64,000 nucleotides of DNA from Saprospiraceae bacterium (GCA_016706365.1 JADJJU010000008.1:218598-282597); one strand, 5' to 3'; counted from the stretch's first letter, positions 1 to 10,598 are shown. A program made the numbers and translations. The notes: generated by a model not told the origin, from the letters alone.

Positions 1-3000
1 TAAGGTGCCAGACCTCCTGTTACTGTTGATAAAACATTTCCCGTCGATGATCCATGACAAAGAATAGTATCAGATTGCAGTTGCACTGCAAGGGCTGTTG
101 GAGAGCCAATGACCCCATTGAAAGTCCTTACACATTGGCTTGCATCCTTGATGCTGATAGTATAATTACCTGAAACCAGTCCTGAGAAAAGACCTGAAGC
201 CTGAAAGTCTGTAGCATTTATGCTATAAGTATATGGGGCGACACCGCCTGAAGCAAGTGCATTTAGCGTTCCATTATTTCCACCAAAGCAACTAACATCA
301 GTTGCAGCTAATGCAATCTCTAATTGTTGGGGTTGTGATATTGTAAGATTTACAATTGCCTGACAAGATGCTGCATCAGCAACTGTGATAGCATAATTAC
401 CAGCAGCAAGATTATTTACTGTAGCAGTTGTTTGAGCTCCCGGCCATAAAAATGTGTAAGGAGATTGCCCATTTGAAGGAACAATTGTAGCCCCTCCGTT
501 TTGGAATCCAAAACAAGAAACCCCGGCAATATTTTGAGCAGAAGCAGATAAATTACAATTAAATGGAGCTATGATTACAGATCCTGTAACCGAGCAATTA
601 TTTGCATCAGTAACAGTAACATTATATGTTCCCGCAGGTAGATTTTGAATCGAAGAAGTCGTTTGCCCGTTGGACCATTGATAATTGTAAGTTGCAGTTC
701 CTCCTGATACAATAGCGGAAGCTGTCCCATCTGAGGCTCCTAAACTGCCCAATGGAGTGGATTGCACATTGACGATCAGTGAGGCAGGTTGTGTTACTGC
801 AACTGCAGCAGTAGAGTTACATCCATTTGAATCAGTGGCAGTTACTGAATATGTACCTGCCGGAATATTGTTAATTGATGACCCCGTGGCTCCATTGGAC
901 CAGCTATACATAAATCCGGATGACCCTCCCTGCGCCTGAGCTGTAGCAGATCCATTGGAGAGTCCGAAGCAGCTTACATTTGTTGCATTGGCACTTAGAT
1001 TGATTGTTCCGGGTTGGGTTATTGTATATGTATTTGAAACAATACAAGCATTATTGTCCTGAACTTGCAAGTTATAAGTCCCCGCACTCAGACCTGTAAA
1101 AGTTGCTGAGCTTCCCAAATTACCGCCATTGATAGAATACTGATAAGGGGCTGTACCCCCACTAGCACTTACAGTAATCACGCCATTATTTCCTCCTGAA
1201 CAACTCACCGGATTGCCGCTAAGTTGAATATTCAGGACCGGAGGACTAAGGATAGTCACATTGCCTGAAGCACTGCACTGACTGGCACCTGTCACAAGAT
1301 ACGAGTATGTTCCCGCAGCTAATCCTGTAAAGACTCCGCTTGAATTGGGAGTTCCACCATTAATGCTATATTGGTACGGTCCATTTCCACCACTGGCCAG
1401 CAGAGTGATGCTTCCATTCTGAGAATTCGAGCAAGTGGATGGAGATGATTGAGCATTTACCTGTATAGCAGTAGGTTGAGAGATTGTGACCGCCAGAGGA
1501 AACTGGCAATTATTAGCATCTTTAACTATTATATTATAGTTTCCCGCAGCGAGATTAGTAAATGAATTCTGGGTCTGGAATGTTCCTCCATTTAGGTTAA
1601 ATTGCAGTGGAACAGTTCCTCCTGATGCATTTACTGTGATAGATCCATTGGATTGACCAAAACATGTAACAGTCTGCGTGGAGGCCGTAGCTGAAATTGC
1701 TGCAGGTTGTGTTATTGCCTGGGATACATTCAATGTGCAATTGTTGGCATCTTTCACTGTTATCTGATATGTTCCTGCAGCCAAACCTGAAAAGCTGTTA
1801 CTCGCCTGAAAATTTCCGCTGTTAATCGCATATAGATAAGGAGAAACACCGCCGGTGGCATTCACTATTATACTTCCATTGGATTGACCGAAGCAGAGTA
1901 CATTTGTTGCCTGAGTACTTGCAGAGATGGCAGTATTCTGAGAAACTACTACTGAAGCTGATGAAGTACATTGAGATGCGTCTTTCACTGTCAAAGCATA
2001 TGTACCTGCACCCAGATTAGAAAATTGATTGGATGTTTGAAAGTTTCCACCGTTCAGAGAATATTGATAAGGAGGCGTGGCACCGCTAACATTCACTGTA
2101 ATCGACCCGCTTGAAGTCCCAAAACATGAAGCAGGATTAGAGGTCGGATTAATAGAAAAAGCTGAAGGTTGAGTTACAGTTTGACTGGCAGTTTTTTGAC
2201 AGCCCAATGCATCCGTAACTGTAACAGTATAAGTTGCAGCAGAGAGATTGCTTATTGAAGCACTTGTTTGGTTATTGGACCAGGCATAATTGAATGTTGG
2301 TGATCCTCCTGAAGTATTCACCAGAAGTGCCCCATTGTTACCTCCCGGACATGTAATCGTGCTTGTCACAGTTATTGTTGCATTCAAATTACTAACTATG
2401 CTGACAATAACTGATTGGGTAGAAGTACAGCCATTCCCATCCTGAACTGTAACTGAATATGTTGATGCCGGAAGATTACTAAATATGGATGTTGAAACAA
2501 ACGAGCCTCCAGTGCTATAAGTAAAATTTCCATTTCCTCCTGATGCAAAAATGCTGATAGTACCATTATTGCTACCACAGAATGCAGGAGTAGTCTGTGT
2601 AGTAAAACTTACAGCCGGAGTACTTTGAATAACTGCTTGTGCAGTTTTGGTGCATGATGAAGCATCGGTTACTGTTACCGTATAATTTCCTGAAGGCAGA
2701 TTAGTAGCAGTGTTGCTACTCTGATTGCCGAAACCAAAATTATAGGAATATGGGGAAGTGCCTGAGGAGACATTCACGGTAATAGAACCCTGATTGATTC
2801 CACAATTTGCATTTGTGGTTTGAGTAGAAATATTCAATGCTGTTGAAGCATTTACGACACTAATATTGGAAGCTGTACAGCCAGCCCCGTCAGTCACCAA
2901 AACAGTATAATTGCCTGAAGCCAGATTGGAAAAAACATTTGTACTTTGAGCGTTGCCATTGAGAGAGTATTGTACAGTACCTGTGGTATTAGAGGCATTT

Positions 3001-3207
3001 ATCGTTATGGATCCGTTGTTGAGGTTACAGGTTGTATGTGAGATATTTGTAGTCATTGCAATAGCTAATGAGCCGGCCACTGTTGCTGAAGCTGTTGCTG
3101 TACATGAATTTACATTGGTTACAGTTATGGTATACGTACCGGCGGCCAGATTATTAAAGGTAGAGCTTCCTCCGGGGCCATTACCGATATCATAGAGATA
3201 GGGAGTT
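1..3207 (-). CDS. SprB-type repeat region of the secreted metalloprotease (3' part, runs off the window)
   Basis: This is the continuation of the metalloprotease gene that starts at 5101. Reading the minus strand in the frame where codons begin at positions of the form 3n+2, I checked several points between 3200 and 1 and found no stop, so it runs off the left edge. It encodes about 14 repeats of roughly 75 residues. Each has a cysteine followed by an NGS-type turn, an SGG-PYxYS segment, an AGTY segment and a VTDxNxC segment, which is the SprB pattern. SprB repeats are known from Bacteroidota surface adhesins, including the gliding adhesin SprB, so a cell-surface or matrix role is inferred. 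The C-terminus, where a T9SS tail would be expected, is outside the window. This part is shifted by one base relative to the catalytic part; the break is at the C-run 3208-3211. Confidence 0.8.
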
Positions 3208-4723
3208 CCCCGCCTGATGGAGTGATACTTATACTGCCATTATTGACACCACAAGTTGTAGGCTGAGCAGTTGCGAAGGCTGAAAGGGCATTTGATCCAC
3301 CAACAATTGCATTGGCAGTTGCAGAGCACCCATTATTTGAAGTTACTGTCAGGTTATAGGATCCACTGCTTAGATTAGAGAAAATACCATTTGAAGTACT
3401 TCCAAAGCCAATATTGTACTGATAAGGTGCTTGTCCACCGGAAGCGAAAACCTGGATACTCCCATTATCCAGAGCACAGGTGGTAGCCTGTATATCCAGA
3501 CTGAGGATGATTCCACTGGAGGCGGCTACTACTACGTTTGAAGTTGTTTCGCAGCTATTGGCATCTCTTACAGTCACGGTATAATTTCCCGAACTGAGAT
3601 TATTGTAAACTGTCTGGCTGGAAAAGCTTCCACCAATACTGGTAGTATACGGAGAAGTTCCGCCGCTGGGTGAAATGGATATGCTTCCATTGCTAAATCC
3701 GCAGGAAGTTCCTGTCGGGGTTGCAGTGGCATTTAATCCTGTACAGGGATCTCCCGCACCGCATTCTTCGAGACAATTGCCATTTGTAACCCGATTTCGG
3801 ATTCGATTTCCTGGTAATGGGCCGAAGCCGTTGGCAAAATTAATACCCGGACCACCTGATAAATGACAATAGCTCATTATAGTACCACCTCCTGGTCCCG
3901 GAGCAGGTCCGGGGTTGCAGCTGCCTTCCACTTGAAAACAATTATCAATGGCTCCCCCGGGCCAGGTACAGGAGTGTGTATGAGGGGAACCAATATTATG
4001 TCCCAACTCATGTGTCAGCACCAGCACTGTCCAGTTGTATGTTGGATAATTTTGGAAGTTGCTTTGGACTCTGCTCACTCCGTATTTAAATTGGGGAGGT
4101 CCACATAAGATATCTACCCATGCAATTCCAGCCAGGGTACCGTTCGCCAATTGTATTAAATGTGCCAAATTACCGTCAAATGTTGGAGTAGCAGCACCAA
4201 ATTGATTAAGAGCAGTTTCGGTATTAGTGCTGTAAGAATCAGGTGTTGTCCAAACAAATACTTCATTGATCTGTAGATTAATCTGCTCATTGGCATAAAT
4301 AATTCCCACATTATTAAAGACAGAATTTATCCAGGTATTTACATTGTTGACATTACTCGAGCGATTTACATACATATTATAATCCACCTCCAGATACAGC
4401 CCTATACAATCAGTCAAGTCTCTGCTGTTAACAGTCTCAAGCTCCTGAGGCAATATTTCAGAAATGGATTCAGGGGTATGGCAATCAAACCCCGGTATAG
4501 CCGGAATGTCGTCACCTGGAAATAATACATGTAAAGTTTCTTCATCTTCTACCCGGCCTAAAACCCATGAACCATTTAACTGAGTTGAAATAATTCCAGA
4601 AATCTCATTATCTGAGATAGATATACCGACTAATGAACCGGGATGGCCTTTTACAATACCCCGATAGTGAATCTGGTTGGGAGCATTAGGAATTATAACG
4701 TCCGAAGTTTTCAGATTATAGTT
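3208..4723 (-). CDS. Reprolysin-like zinc metalloprotease, catalytic part with first SprB repeats
   Basis: This stretch is open and in the same frame as the signal-peptide piece at 4724-5101, separated from it only by a TAA at 4724-4726. It holds a metzincin zinc site, HELGHNIGSPHTH at 3974-4012, where the three histidines bind zinc and the glutamate is the general base. The Met-turn TIMSYC follows about 40 residues later. Spaced cysteines after the zinc site fit the M12B/reprolysin-like family common in Bacteroidota secretomes. Three SprB-like repeats follow the catalytic domain. Translation then hits a -1 shift at 3208-3211, where four G on the coding strand stand where five would restore SGG-GTPY, the same spacing as neighbouring repeats. 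If uncorrected, the frame stops at 3125. The protein is expected to be exported and to degrade extracellular protein (inference). Confidence 0.82.
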
Positions 4724-5101
4724 TTATGTAAATGGATTTTGAGCAAAAAGCTCCAGTATAATAGTTTGATTATCTGCAAAAGGCAATTCGAGCAGTAACA
4801 CCTCCGGCTTGTTTCGAAGAGAAGGGTTTATTTTTTCAAAATCGGGTTCCAATAATATTGCAGAGGGTATACTTTGTCTGAGATCTCTTCTTATATCCTG
4901 AGACTGAACCTTTAGAAATATTGATTCCCTGGGAGCAATTGAAAATTTTTCTTTTCGCCTGGCAACCTCTTTGGCAATTGCACCAGGAGGTTTTTGTTCT
5001 GAAATTCTATCTTCAATTTGTGATTGTACTATTTGTTGGGAATATAAATGTGAATATCCAAATAGTGCCAGGATTGCTAATACTCGTACTGCTGTTTTCA
5101 T
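4724..5101 (-). CDS. Signal peptide and propeptide of the metalloprotease (cut off by an in-frame TAA)
   Basis: The ATG at 5101 begins a signal peptide (MKTAVRVLAILALFGYSHLYSQ), followed by about 100 residues that resemble the propeptide found in front of Bacteroidota metalloproteases. The frame ends at TAA 4724-4726. The same frame is open again for 90 codons up to the catalytic domain, with sensible sequence (for example LNGSWVLGRVEDEETL). The two pieces are therefore almost certainly one gene interrupted by a nonsense codon. Whether the stop is real or a base-call error cannot be decided from sequence alone. A Bacteroidota-style -7 element lies about 120 bases upstream. Confidence 0.75.
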   Translation of the reverse strand: MKTAVRVLAILALFGYSHLYSQQIVQSQIEDRISEQKPPGAIAKEVARRKEKFSIAPRESIFLKVQSQDIRRDLRQSIPSAILLEPDFEKINPSLRNKPEVLLLELPFADNQTIILELFAQNPFT

Positions 5102-5219
5102 TGGTTGCTTCTCAGTTCAGAAGGGTAAACAAAATATCAGACAGGCTTACATACTAGTAAAAGTATATATTGGTTTGCGATACCATTTTCAAATTTTTCC
5201 GTATGAATCCTATCCGCGA

Positions 5220-5227
5220 CAAAAGTA
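5220..5227 (-). promoter_or_regulatory. Bacteroidota-type -7 element for the metalloprotease gene
   Basis: The minus strand reads TACTTTTG, which fits the TAnnTTTG consensus of the Bacteroidota primary sigma factor. It lies about 120 bases upstream of the ATG at 5101. A TTTG element is present further upstream, but at a spacing shorter than the usual 19-21 bases, so this is a weak call. Confidence 0.35.
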
Positions 5228-5356
5228 ATAAAGAGAATACACAAATTTATACATTAATAAAATAAATATATGATTGCCTCTTTCATTTATCCAAAAAATT
5301 AATATGTTCTTTTTCAATATATTATCCTAATTGTATGTTCATTATTTTCTACCGCA

Positions 5357-6355
5357 TTAATGACTTAGATCTATATCCGCATTATCCCCAATATTGAGGC
5401 TTTGAGAAAATCCTTTTATAATAACATCATTTCCAATGACTGATTTTTTCAAAACTGCTTCATCCAGTTTGCTAAAATTTCCAATGATCGAATTCCAAAT
5501 CACTGATTTTTGTATCCTGCTGGATTCACCAATAGTCACATGAGGGCCGATGATGGAATCTGTGATATGACAATGAGCTCCGATGCTGACCGGAGGAATC
5601 AAAATAGTGCGCTCCAGTTTGACATTTTCATTTTCTTTAATTGGTTCCTTGTCCAGAAGAAGCGCATTAGTCTGGAGTAATTGATCTTTCTGGCCGCAGT
5701 CCCACCAATTATCCACTTCAAATCCATAAAACTTATGCCCTTGTTCGATCATATGCATCAGTGCATCCGTCAGCTGAAACTCAGCATATGTCTTTATATC
5801 ATGTGAGATTATAAATTCCAGCGCTTTTATAAAAGTGTCCAGGTCATTTATCTTATACAGCCCTACTAATGCCCAATTTGATTTAGGGATCTTTGGTTTT
5901 TCAATGATTTTAAGAATTAGCCGTTCCTTGTTCATTTCTGCCACACCAAAAGATTGTGGATGTTCAATTCTCTTTACCGCTATGGAGGAATTCTCAGAAG
6001 AAAGAAATTTCTTCATGTCTAAATCTACGATGGTGTCACCAAACTGTATGACGATTTCCTCAGATTTTTTCAGATACTCAACAGCCAGTCGGATTGCATG
6101 AGCTGAGCCCAGGCGAGGTTCCTGATAGATAAATTCTTTACGAATTCCGGGATATTTTTGCTCTACGAAAAGTCTGATTTTCTCTCCCAGATAACCAATT
6201 ACAAAAATAAAATCACTAACTCCATTCTGAATAAGCTTATCGATTATAAAAGATAATATGGGTTTTCCCGCTACCGGAATCAGTGGCTTAGGTTGGGTAT
6301 ATGTATGAGGCCTCAAATTAGTGCCGGCTCCGGCAACAGGTATAATGGCTTTCAT
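5357..6355 (-). CDS. NDP-sugar pyrophosphorylase-like nucleotidyltransferase
   Basis: A 332-residue protein that begins with the signature of sugar-phosphate nucleotidyltransferases: IIPVAGAGTNLRPHTYTQPK, a nucleotide-binding loop followed by the KP lysine. This fold transfers NMP from NTP to a sugar-1-phosphate in the cytoplasm, feeding cell-surface polysaccharide synthesis. A central WWDCG motif precedes the linker. From about residue 255 onward the chain shows hexapeptide periodicity (SIIGPHVTIGESSRI and similar), a left-handed beta-helix tail. It is close to glucose-1-phosphate thymidylyltransferase and mannose-1-phosphate guanylyltransferase families, but the sugar and nucleotide cannot be read from sequence. 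An 18-base perfect palindrome sits just upstream of its ATG. Confidence 0.88.
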   Translation of the reverse strand: MKAIIPVAGAGTNLRPHTYTQPKPLIPVAGKPILSFIIDKLIQNGVSDFIFVIGYLGEKIRLFVEQKYPGIRKEFIYQEPRLGSAHAIRLAVEYLKKSEEIVIQFGDTIVDLDMKKFLSSENSSIAVKRIEHPQSFGVAEMNKERLILKIIEKPKIPKSNWALVGLYKINDLDTFIKALEFIISHDIKTYAEFQLTDALMHMIEQGHKFYGFEVDNWWDCGQKDQLLQTNALLLDKEPIKENENVKLERTILIPPVSIGAHCHITDSIIGPHVTIGESSRIQKSVIWNSIIGNFSKLDEAVLKKSVIGNDVIIKGFSQSLNIGDNADIDLSH

Positions 6356-6372
6356 GAATGGTTTTAAATGCG

Positions 6373-6390
6373 ATCTTAGCGCGCTAAGAT
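6373..6390. promoter_or_regulatory. Perfect 18-base palindrome upstream of the nucleotidyltransferase
   Basis: The sequence ATCTTAGCGCGCTAAGAT equals its own reverse complement over all 18 bases. It starts 18 bases upstream of the ATG at 6355, so it would lie in the leader or over the promoter. It could be an operator for a dimeric regulator or a small RNA hairpin. Confidence 0.4.
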
Positions 6391-6583
6391 ATTTACCTTC
6401 AAATATCGTGCAAGATTTTTTTAAGGGGCATTTGTCGTAGCACGGTGACGCCCCTTCCAGGCTACTCCAGTGAAGGGGTGACGCTTTTGCATGCTGGATA
6501 GGCCCAACTTTTCAAGCGGATTTAACACTGAGAGGATTAGCAAACTCATTTCAGCATTTGTGTGAAGCGAAACTTTGTCCTTA

Positions 6584-6658
6584 GGCGTCAGGAGACGCCA
6601 GCTTGTGAAGGGTGTGGGTTCAGTGTTTGAGTTTTTGATCCGGGTCTGGAGACCCGGA
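6584..6658 (+). repeat. Twin-hairpin intergenic repeat, copy 1
   Basis: Two perfect stem-loops share an NGGA loop: GGCGTC-AGGA-GACGCC (6584-6599) and TCCGGGTC-TGGA-GACCCGGA (6639-6658), 39 bases apart. The flanks GAAACTTTGT before, AGCTTGTG between and ACCATC after the second stem recur in the copy at 56375-56448. It has no coding content. Confidence 0.7.
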
Positions 6659-6770
6659 CCATCTGCGACTTATAAAGGATATTCAGAGTAAATAACTGCA
6701 ACTCCTTTCCGGCAGTTTGCCACAGCTCAGTCGGCTGTTTCCTTACACACCTGCCCCCACCCAAAATTCG

Positions 6771-6796
6771 TCCCGTGAGCGTAGCGAACCACATCC
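6771..6796 (+). repeat. GTGAGCGTAGCGAACC-type intergenic repeat
   Basis: This 26-base stretch matches the minus strand at 24606-24631 at 21 of 26 positions. A looser copy can be seen around 55985-56015. Read in frame it gives SRERSEP, a string widely seen in spurious short proteins, which marks it as a non-coding repeat. Confidence 0.5.
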
Positions 6797-6997
6797 TGCG
6801 TTGCAGAATGCAACTTGCACACACCGGGCACAGCCCGACACACACTATCTACTCAAATTCCGCAGGCCCAGCCTACCTGCACTCTGGCTGTTCCATTCAA
6901 TAATTCAGCAATTCGGCAATTCAACAATTAACTTTTCTCAGGCCACAGTGTTTATATACCTTTCTTAGCTTTAAGGTAATATTATCATGACATTAAT

Positions 6998-8011
6998 ATG
7001 AAAGCGATCAAAAATACATTTACCCGACAATTGAATATTCGCTATCCAATTATCATGGCTCCCATGTTCCTGGTTTCCAATGAAGCAATGATGCAGGCAG
7101 CCATAGACAATGGTATCGTTGGGGTATTCCCAAGTCTCAATTTTAGAAAAGAAGGTGAGCTGGAATCACTCATTGAAAGACTGCATGAATACAAAAGAAA
7201 TCATCCTGAAGGAGGCGGGAATTTTGGTGTAAATATCATTGCCCAAAATACTAATCCGATGTATAAAAAACATCTTGAAATTTGTGTTCGCCTAAAAGTA
7301 CCCTTCTATATTACCTCCCTGGGATTTCCGAAGGAAGTAATAGATCAGGCACATACTTATGGCGGGATCGTGTATTGCGATGTGATTAATCTGAAACATG
7401 CAAAAAAGGTTTATCAGGCAGGATGTGATGGATTTATTGCTGTAGGGGCGGGCGCAGGAGGGCATGCTGGTCCATATCCTTTGAATAATCTGATTCCGGC
7501 ACTGATGAGAGCTTTTCCGGATAAACCTGTAGTCGCAGCAGGTGGCGTTGCAGATGGTCAATCGATGTTGTCAATGTTGGCTATAGGGGCAGAGGCCGTA
7601 TCTGTAGGGACAAGATTTATAGCAACGCATGAAGCCACAGTGAGTCAGGAGTATAAAGATGCCATTGTCGATGCAGGCCTTGAAGATATTGTTTTGACCA
7701 CCAGAATATCCGGAACTCCCTGCAGTGTCATTAATACGCCTTATGCTCAAAAGCTGGGATACAGACAGAATTTTCTTGAAAGATTTCTCAATAAGAACCC
7801 CAGGACAAAAAAATACTTTAAAATGTTGGTTCAATTCAGAGGAGTCAACAAGCTTGAAAAGGCCATCAAACCTGGCAATTATAATAGTCTCTGGGCAGCT
7901 GGTCAGTCCTCAGATGCTGTCAATGAAATTTTGAGCTGTGGTGAAATAGTGCAAAAAATGATAAACGAATTGCAAGAGTCAAAGACTCATCTGGATAAAA
8001 CTTTAAGTTAA
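6998..8011 (+). CDS. Nitronate monooxygenase-like flavoenzyme (2-nitropropane dioxygenase family)
   Basis: A 337-residue TIM-barrel flavoprotein. The N-terminus (YPIIMAPMFLVSNEAMMQA) and the FMN-phosphate loops AAGGVADG and VGTRF are typical of the 2-nitropropane dioxygenase family. GAGAGGHAGP, with the conserved histidine near residue 156, is the catalytic-loop signature. Members oxidise alkyl nitronates or act on related small carbon acids. A role in detoxification is likely, but the physiological substrate is unknown. It is transcribed alone after a repeat-rich gap; the next gene follows after 78 bases. Confidence 0.88.
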   Translation: MKAIKNTFTRQLNIRYPIIMAPMFLVSNEAMMQAAIDNGIVGVFPSLNFRKEGELESLIERLHEYKRNHPEGGGNFGVNIIAQNTNPMYKKHLEICVRLKVPFYITSLGFPKEVIDQAHTYGGIVYCDVINLKHAKKVYQAGCDGFIAVGAGAGGHAGPYPLNNLIPALMRAFPDKPVVAAGGVADGQSMLSMLAIGAEAVSVGTRFIATHEATVSQEYKDAIVDAGLEDIVLTTRISGTPCSVINTPYAQKLGYRQNFLERFLNKNPRTKKYFKMLVQFRGVNKLEKAIKPGNYNSLWAAGQSSDAVNEILSCGEIVQKMINELQESKTHLDKTLS

Positions 8012-8089
8012 GTTACGTATAATTAGAAAGGCACCCTGAACATTATTGGGATTCCTGCCATTCTAATAAAACCCGGTAATTTAGTTATA

Positions 8090-9028
8090 ATGATTCAAAG
8101 GTCATATATGTGGATATTTTATATTTTGGCGCTTGCTATATTTTCAAATGGGTGTGCTTTACTGCAGGATAGAACTCAGGATGAGGATATTACTGCCTAT
8201 TTTAAAAAGCGAAAGCAAGAAATCAAAATAGGTTATTATAAATCCCATGGTCGTGAAATAAGATATGCATCAACAGGTGCTGATAGTTTGCCAACGCTAT
8301 TGCTAATTCACGGGGCACCCAGCTCAATGAGTGTGTTTAATCAATTGATGACACATAAGCATCTGGTGAATAAGTTTCAAATATTTGTGCTGGATCGTCC
8401 CGGTTATGGCTATTCAGGATTTGGTGAACCAGTTACATCTATACAGCAACAATCAGATATGATCAGACCTATTCTTGACAGTCTTCGAAGCTCCAGAAGT
8501 AAAGTAATAGTCCTTGGTGTTTCCTATGGCGGTCCTATTGCGGCGAGACTGGCAGCAGATTATCCTGATCTTGTAGATGGACTCGTTCTTGGAGCTCCTG
8601 CCATTGCTCCCGGGGAAGAAAAAGTATACCTAATTTCACATCTTATGAGATACAGTGTTACCAGCTGGATATTTCCAAAAGTATTATGTGTTGCTACAGC
8701 CGAAAAATTCAGCCACCAGAAAGAGCTTGAAGGTATGCAGGATATTTGGGCAAATTTGAACAAGCCTATCATTTACATCCAGGGAGAAAAAGATGAATTA
8801 GTCTATACAAGCAATGCAAAATTCATTCAAAAGAAAGCGATAAAAGTTCCATTCTTGAAAATCCTGATGATTCCCGGGCAACCACATTTTCTTGCCATTC
8901 CGCAAAAAAATTTACTGGCTTCTAGCATACTTGAAATGTTGGATATTATCTCCGGAAAAGAATATATTGCCGGTAAATATGATTATCAAAATGCTGAGGA
9001 AGCAGAGGCTGAGATATTAGCAAATTAG
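8090..9028 (+). CDS. Alpha/beta hydrolase, probable lipoprotein
   Basis: A 312-residue protein with an N-terminal hydrophobic stretch ending in a lipobox-like FSNGC (cysteine 22), so it is probably lipid-anchored in the envelope. The alpha/beta hydrolase landmarks are the oxyanion segment LLIHGAP, the nucleophile elbow GVSYGG (Ser145), an aspartate in the EKDELV segment, and a late histidine in GQPHFLA. The lid region follows the elbow. The substrate is not evident; similar proteins include esterases and lactonases. The gene converges on comM, with only 13 bases between the two stops. Confidence 0.82.
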   Translation: MIQRSYMWIFYILALAIFSNGCALLQDRTQDEDITAYFKKRKQEIKIGYYKSHGREIRYASTGADSLPTLLLIHGAPSSMSVFNQLMTHKHLVNKFQIFVLDRPGYGYSGFGEPVTSIQQQSDMIRPILDSLRSSRSKVIVLGVSYGGPIAARLAADYPDLVDGLVLGAPAIAPGEEKVYLISHLMRYSVTSWIFPKVLCVATAEKFSHQKELEGMQDIWANLNKPIIYIQGEKDELVYTSNAKFIQKKAIKVPFLKILMIPGQPHFLAIPQKNLLASSILEMLDIISGKEYIAGKYDYQNAEEAEAEILAN

Positions 9029-9041
9029 ACCCTCATTAAGT

Positions 9042-10598
9042 TTACCCTCCCCAGCTTTCTCTATCCAGATCTCTGTACTGGATGGCTTCTGCCAAATGCT
9101 CTACTTTAATATCCTTTGATGCTGCCAGGTCAGCTGCTGTCCGGGCGACTTTCAAGATCCGATCATATGCTCTGGCTGATAACTGCAGTTTCTTCATCGC
9201 TGTACTCAAAAGCAGCTGGCAAGGTGAATCCAGTTGACATACTTCCTTTACCATTTTACCCGGCATCTGTGCATTATAATAAATTCCATTCAATTCTTTG
9301 AACCGCTCTTCCTGAATGGCTCTCGCCTGAAGCACTCTTTCGGCAATGATTTGAGAACTTTCACCAGAGGGTTTTCCTGAGGATAGCTCATCTACTGAGA
9401 CCGGTGTCACTTCTACATGCAAGTCAATCCGATCCAGTAACGGCCCTGATATTTTATTGAGGTATTTTTTGACTGTTCCCGGCGGACAGACACATTCTTT
9501 CTCGGGATGATTATAGAATCCGCAGGGACATGGATTCATGGAAGCTATCAAAATAAAACTGGAAGGATAGTCAACAGAGATTTTTGCCCTGGATATAGTG
9601 ACTCTTCTCTCCTCCATGGGTTGTCTCATGACTTCCAGTACCGTCCTTTTAAATTCAGGTAATTCATCCAGGAACAAAACTCCATTGTGTGCCAATGATA
9701 TTTCCCCGGGCATGGGATTCGAACCTCCTCCAACCAATGCAACATCGCTGATGGTGTGATGTGGAGACCTGAAAGGTCTGTTGGTGACCAATCCGCCATT
9801 TGTACCCAAAAAACCCGCCACGGAGTGTATTTTGGTGGTCTCAAGGGCTTCCTTCAGTGCCAGAGGAGGCAGAATTGTAGGTAATCTTCTTGCCAACATC
9901 GTTTTTCCTGCACCCGGAGGTCCTATGAGAATTACATTGTGCCCCCCCGATGCTGCGAGCTCCAGTGCCCGTTTGATATTCTCCTGCCCTTTTACATCTG
10001 AGAAGTCAATCTCGTATTTGTTTACATTGTTATTAAACTCCTCTCTGGTGTCCATGGTGACCGGTTTCAAATCAGACATCCCGGTCAAAAGTCCTATTGC
10101 ATCAGATAATGTTTCCACTCCGAATACATCCAGGTCATTGACGATGGCTGCTTCTCTGGCATTTTGTTTAGGGAGAATAATTCCTTTGAATTTTTCTTTT
10201 CTCGCTTGAATAGCTATCGGCAAAGCACCTTTGATAGGTCTTAGCTTTCCATCCAGCGACAGCTCACCCATAATTACATAGTCCTCCCATTTTTCTGACT
10301 GAATTACACCTGTAGCTCCAAGGACAGAAAGCGCTATCGGAAGATCATAGGAAGATCCTTCTTTACGGATATCAGCCGGAGCAAGATTGATGATAAGCTT
10401 GATCCGGGGCATTCTCAACCCGGCGTTTTTTATGGCTGCTTCTATTCTCTGGTAACCCTCCTTGACTGCATTGTCCGGCAAACCCACCAGAAAATAACCC
10501 ATTTTACCGGCAAGCACTTCCCCACCGGCATTGACCTCGACGGTAATAGTACGGGCATCCACTCCTTCAACAGCACTGGCAAATGTTTTAACGAACAT
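9042..10598 (-). CDS. comM: YifB/ComM-type Mg-chelatase-like AAA+ ATPase
   Basis: A 518-residue protein with the three-part ComM layout: an N-terminal Lon-protease-like ChlI domain (about 20-145), a Mg-chelatase AAA+ core with Walker A GPPGAGKT at 226-233 and Walker B LFLDELPEF, and a C-terminal helical domain ending RDLDRESW. A cysteine cluster (CPCGFYNHPEKECVCPP) lies between the ATPase motifs, as in the family. ComM is known as a hexameric helicase that promotes branch migration during natural transformation in some bacteria. Family assignment is firm; function in this organism is inferred. Confidence 0.93.
   Translation of the reverse strand: MFVKTFASAVEGVDARTITVEVNAGGEVLAGKMGYFLVGLPDNAVKEGYQRIEAAIKNAGLRMPRIKLIINLAPADIRKEGSSYDLPIALSVLGATGVIQSEKWEDYVIMGELSLDGKLRPIKGALPIAIQARKEKFKGIILPKQNAREAAIVNDLDVFGVETLSDAIGLLTGMSDLKPVTMDTREEFNNNVNKYEIDFSDVKGQENIKRALELAASGGHNVILIGPPGAGKTMLARRLPTILPPLALKEALETTKIHSVAGFLGTNGGLVTNRPFRSPHHTISDVALVGGGSNPMPGEISLAHNGVLFLDELPEFKRTVLEVMRQPMEERRVTISRAKISVDYPSSFILIASMNPCPCGFYNHPEKECVCPPGTVKKYLNKISGPLLDRIDLHVEVTPVSVDELSSGKPSGESSQIIAERVLQARAIQEERFKELNGIYYNAQMPGKMVKEVCQLDSPCQLLLSTAMKKLQLSARAYDRILKVARTAADLAASKDIKVEHLAEAIQYRDLDRESWGG

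Larger units (their letters stand above)
6356..6997. other. Gene-free intergenic region with repeats
   Basis: I find no credible gene in these 640 bases. The region contains an 18-base palindrome next to the left-hand gene (6373-6390), a twin-hairpin repeat (6584-6658) that recurs near 56.1-56.4 kb, and a GTGAGCGTAGCGAACC-type repeat (6771-6796) that recurs on the other strand near 24.6 kb. Short open frames here translate the repeats, including the SRERSEP string commonly produced by this kind of repeat, and are not genes. Confidence 0.7.

Noticed and set aside
3675..4108. Plus-strand open frames within the metalloprotease region
   Set aside because: They lie opposite a well-supported catalytic domain and encode no recognisable protein.
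6588..6968. Open frames of 83-85 codons on both strands in the gap before the nitronate monooxygenase gene
   Set aside because: They translate intergenic repeats (SRERSEP-type string and hairpins), have no family similarity and overlap each other on opposite strands.
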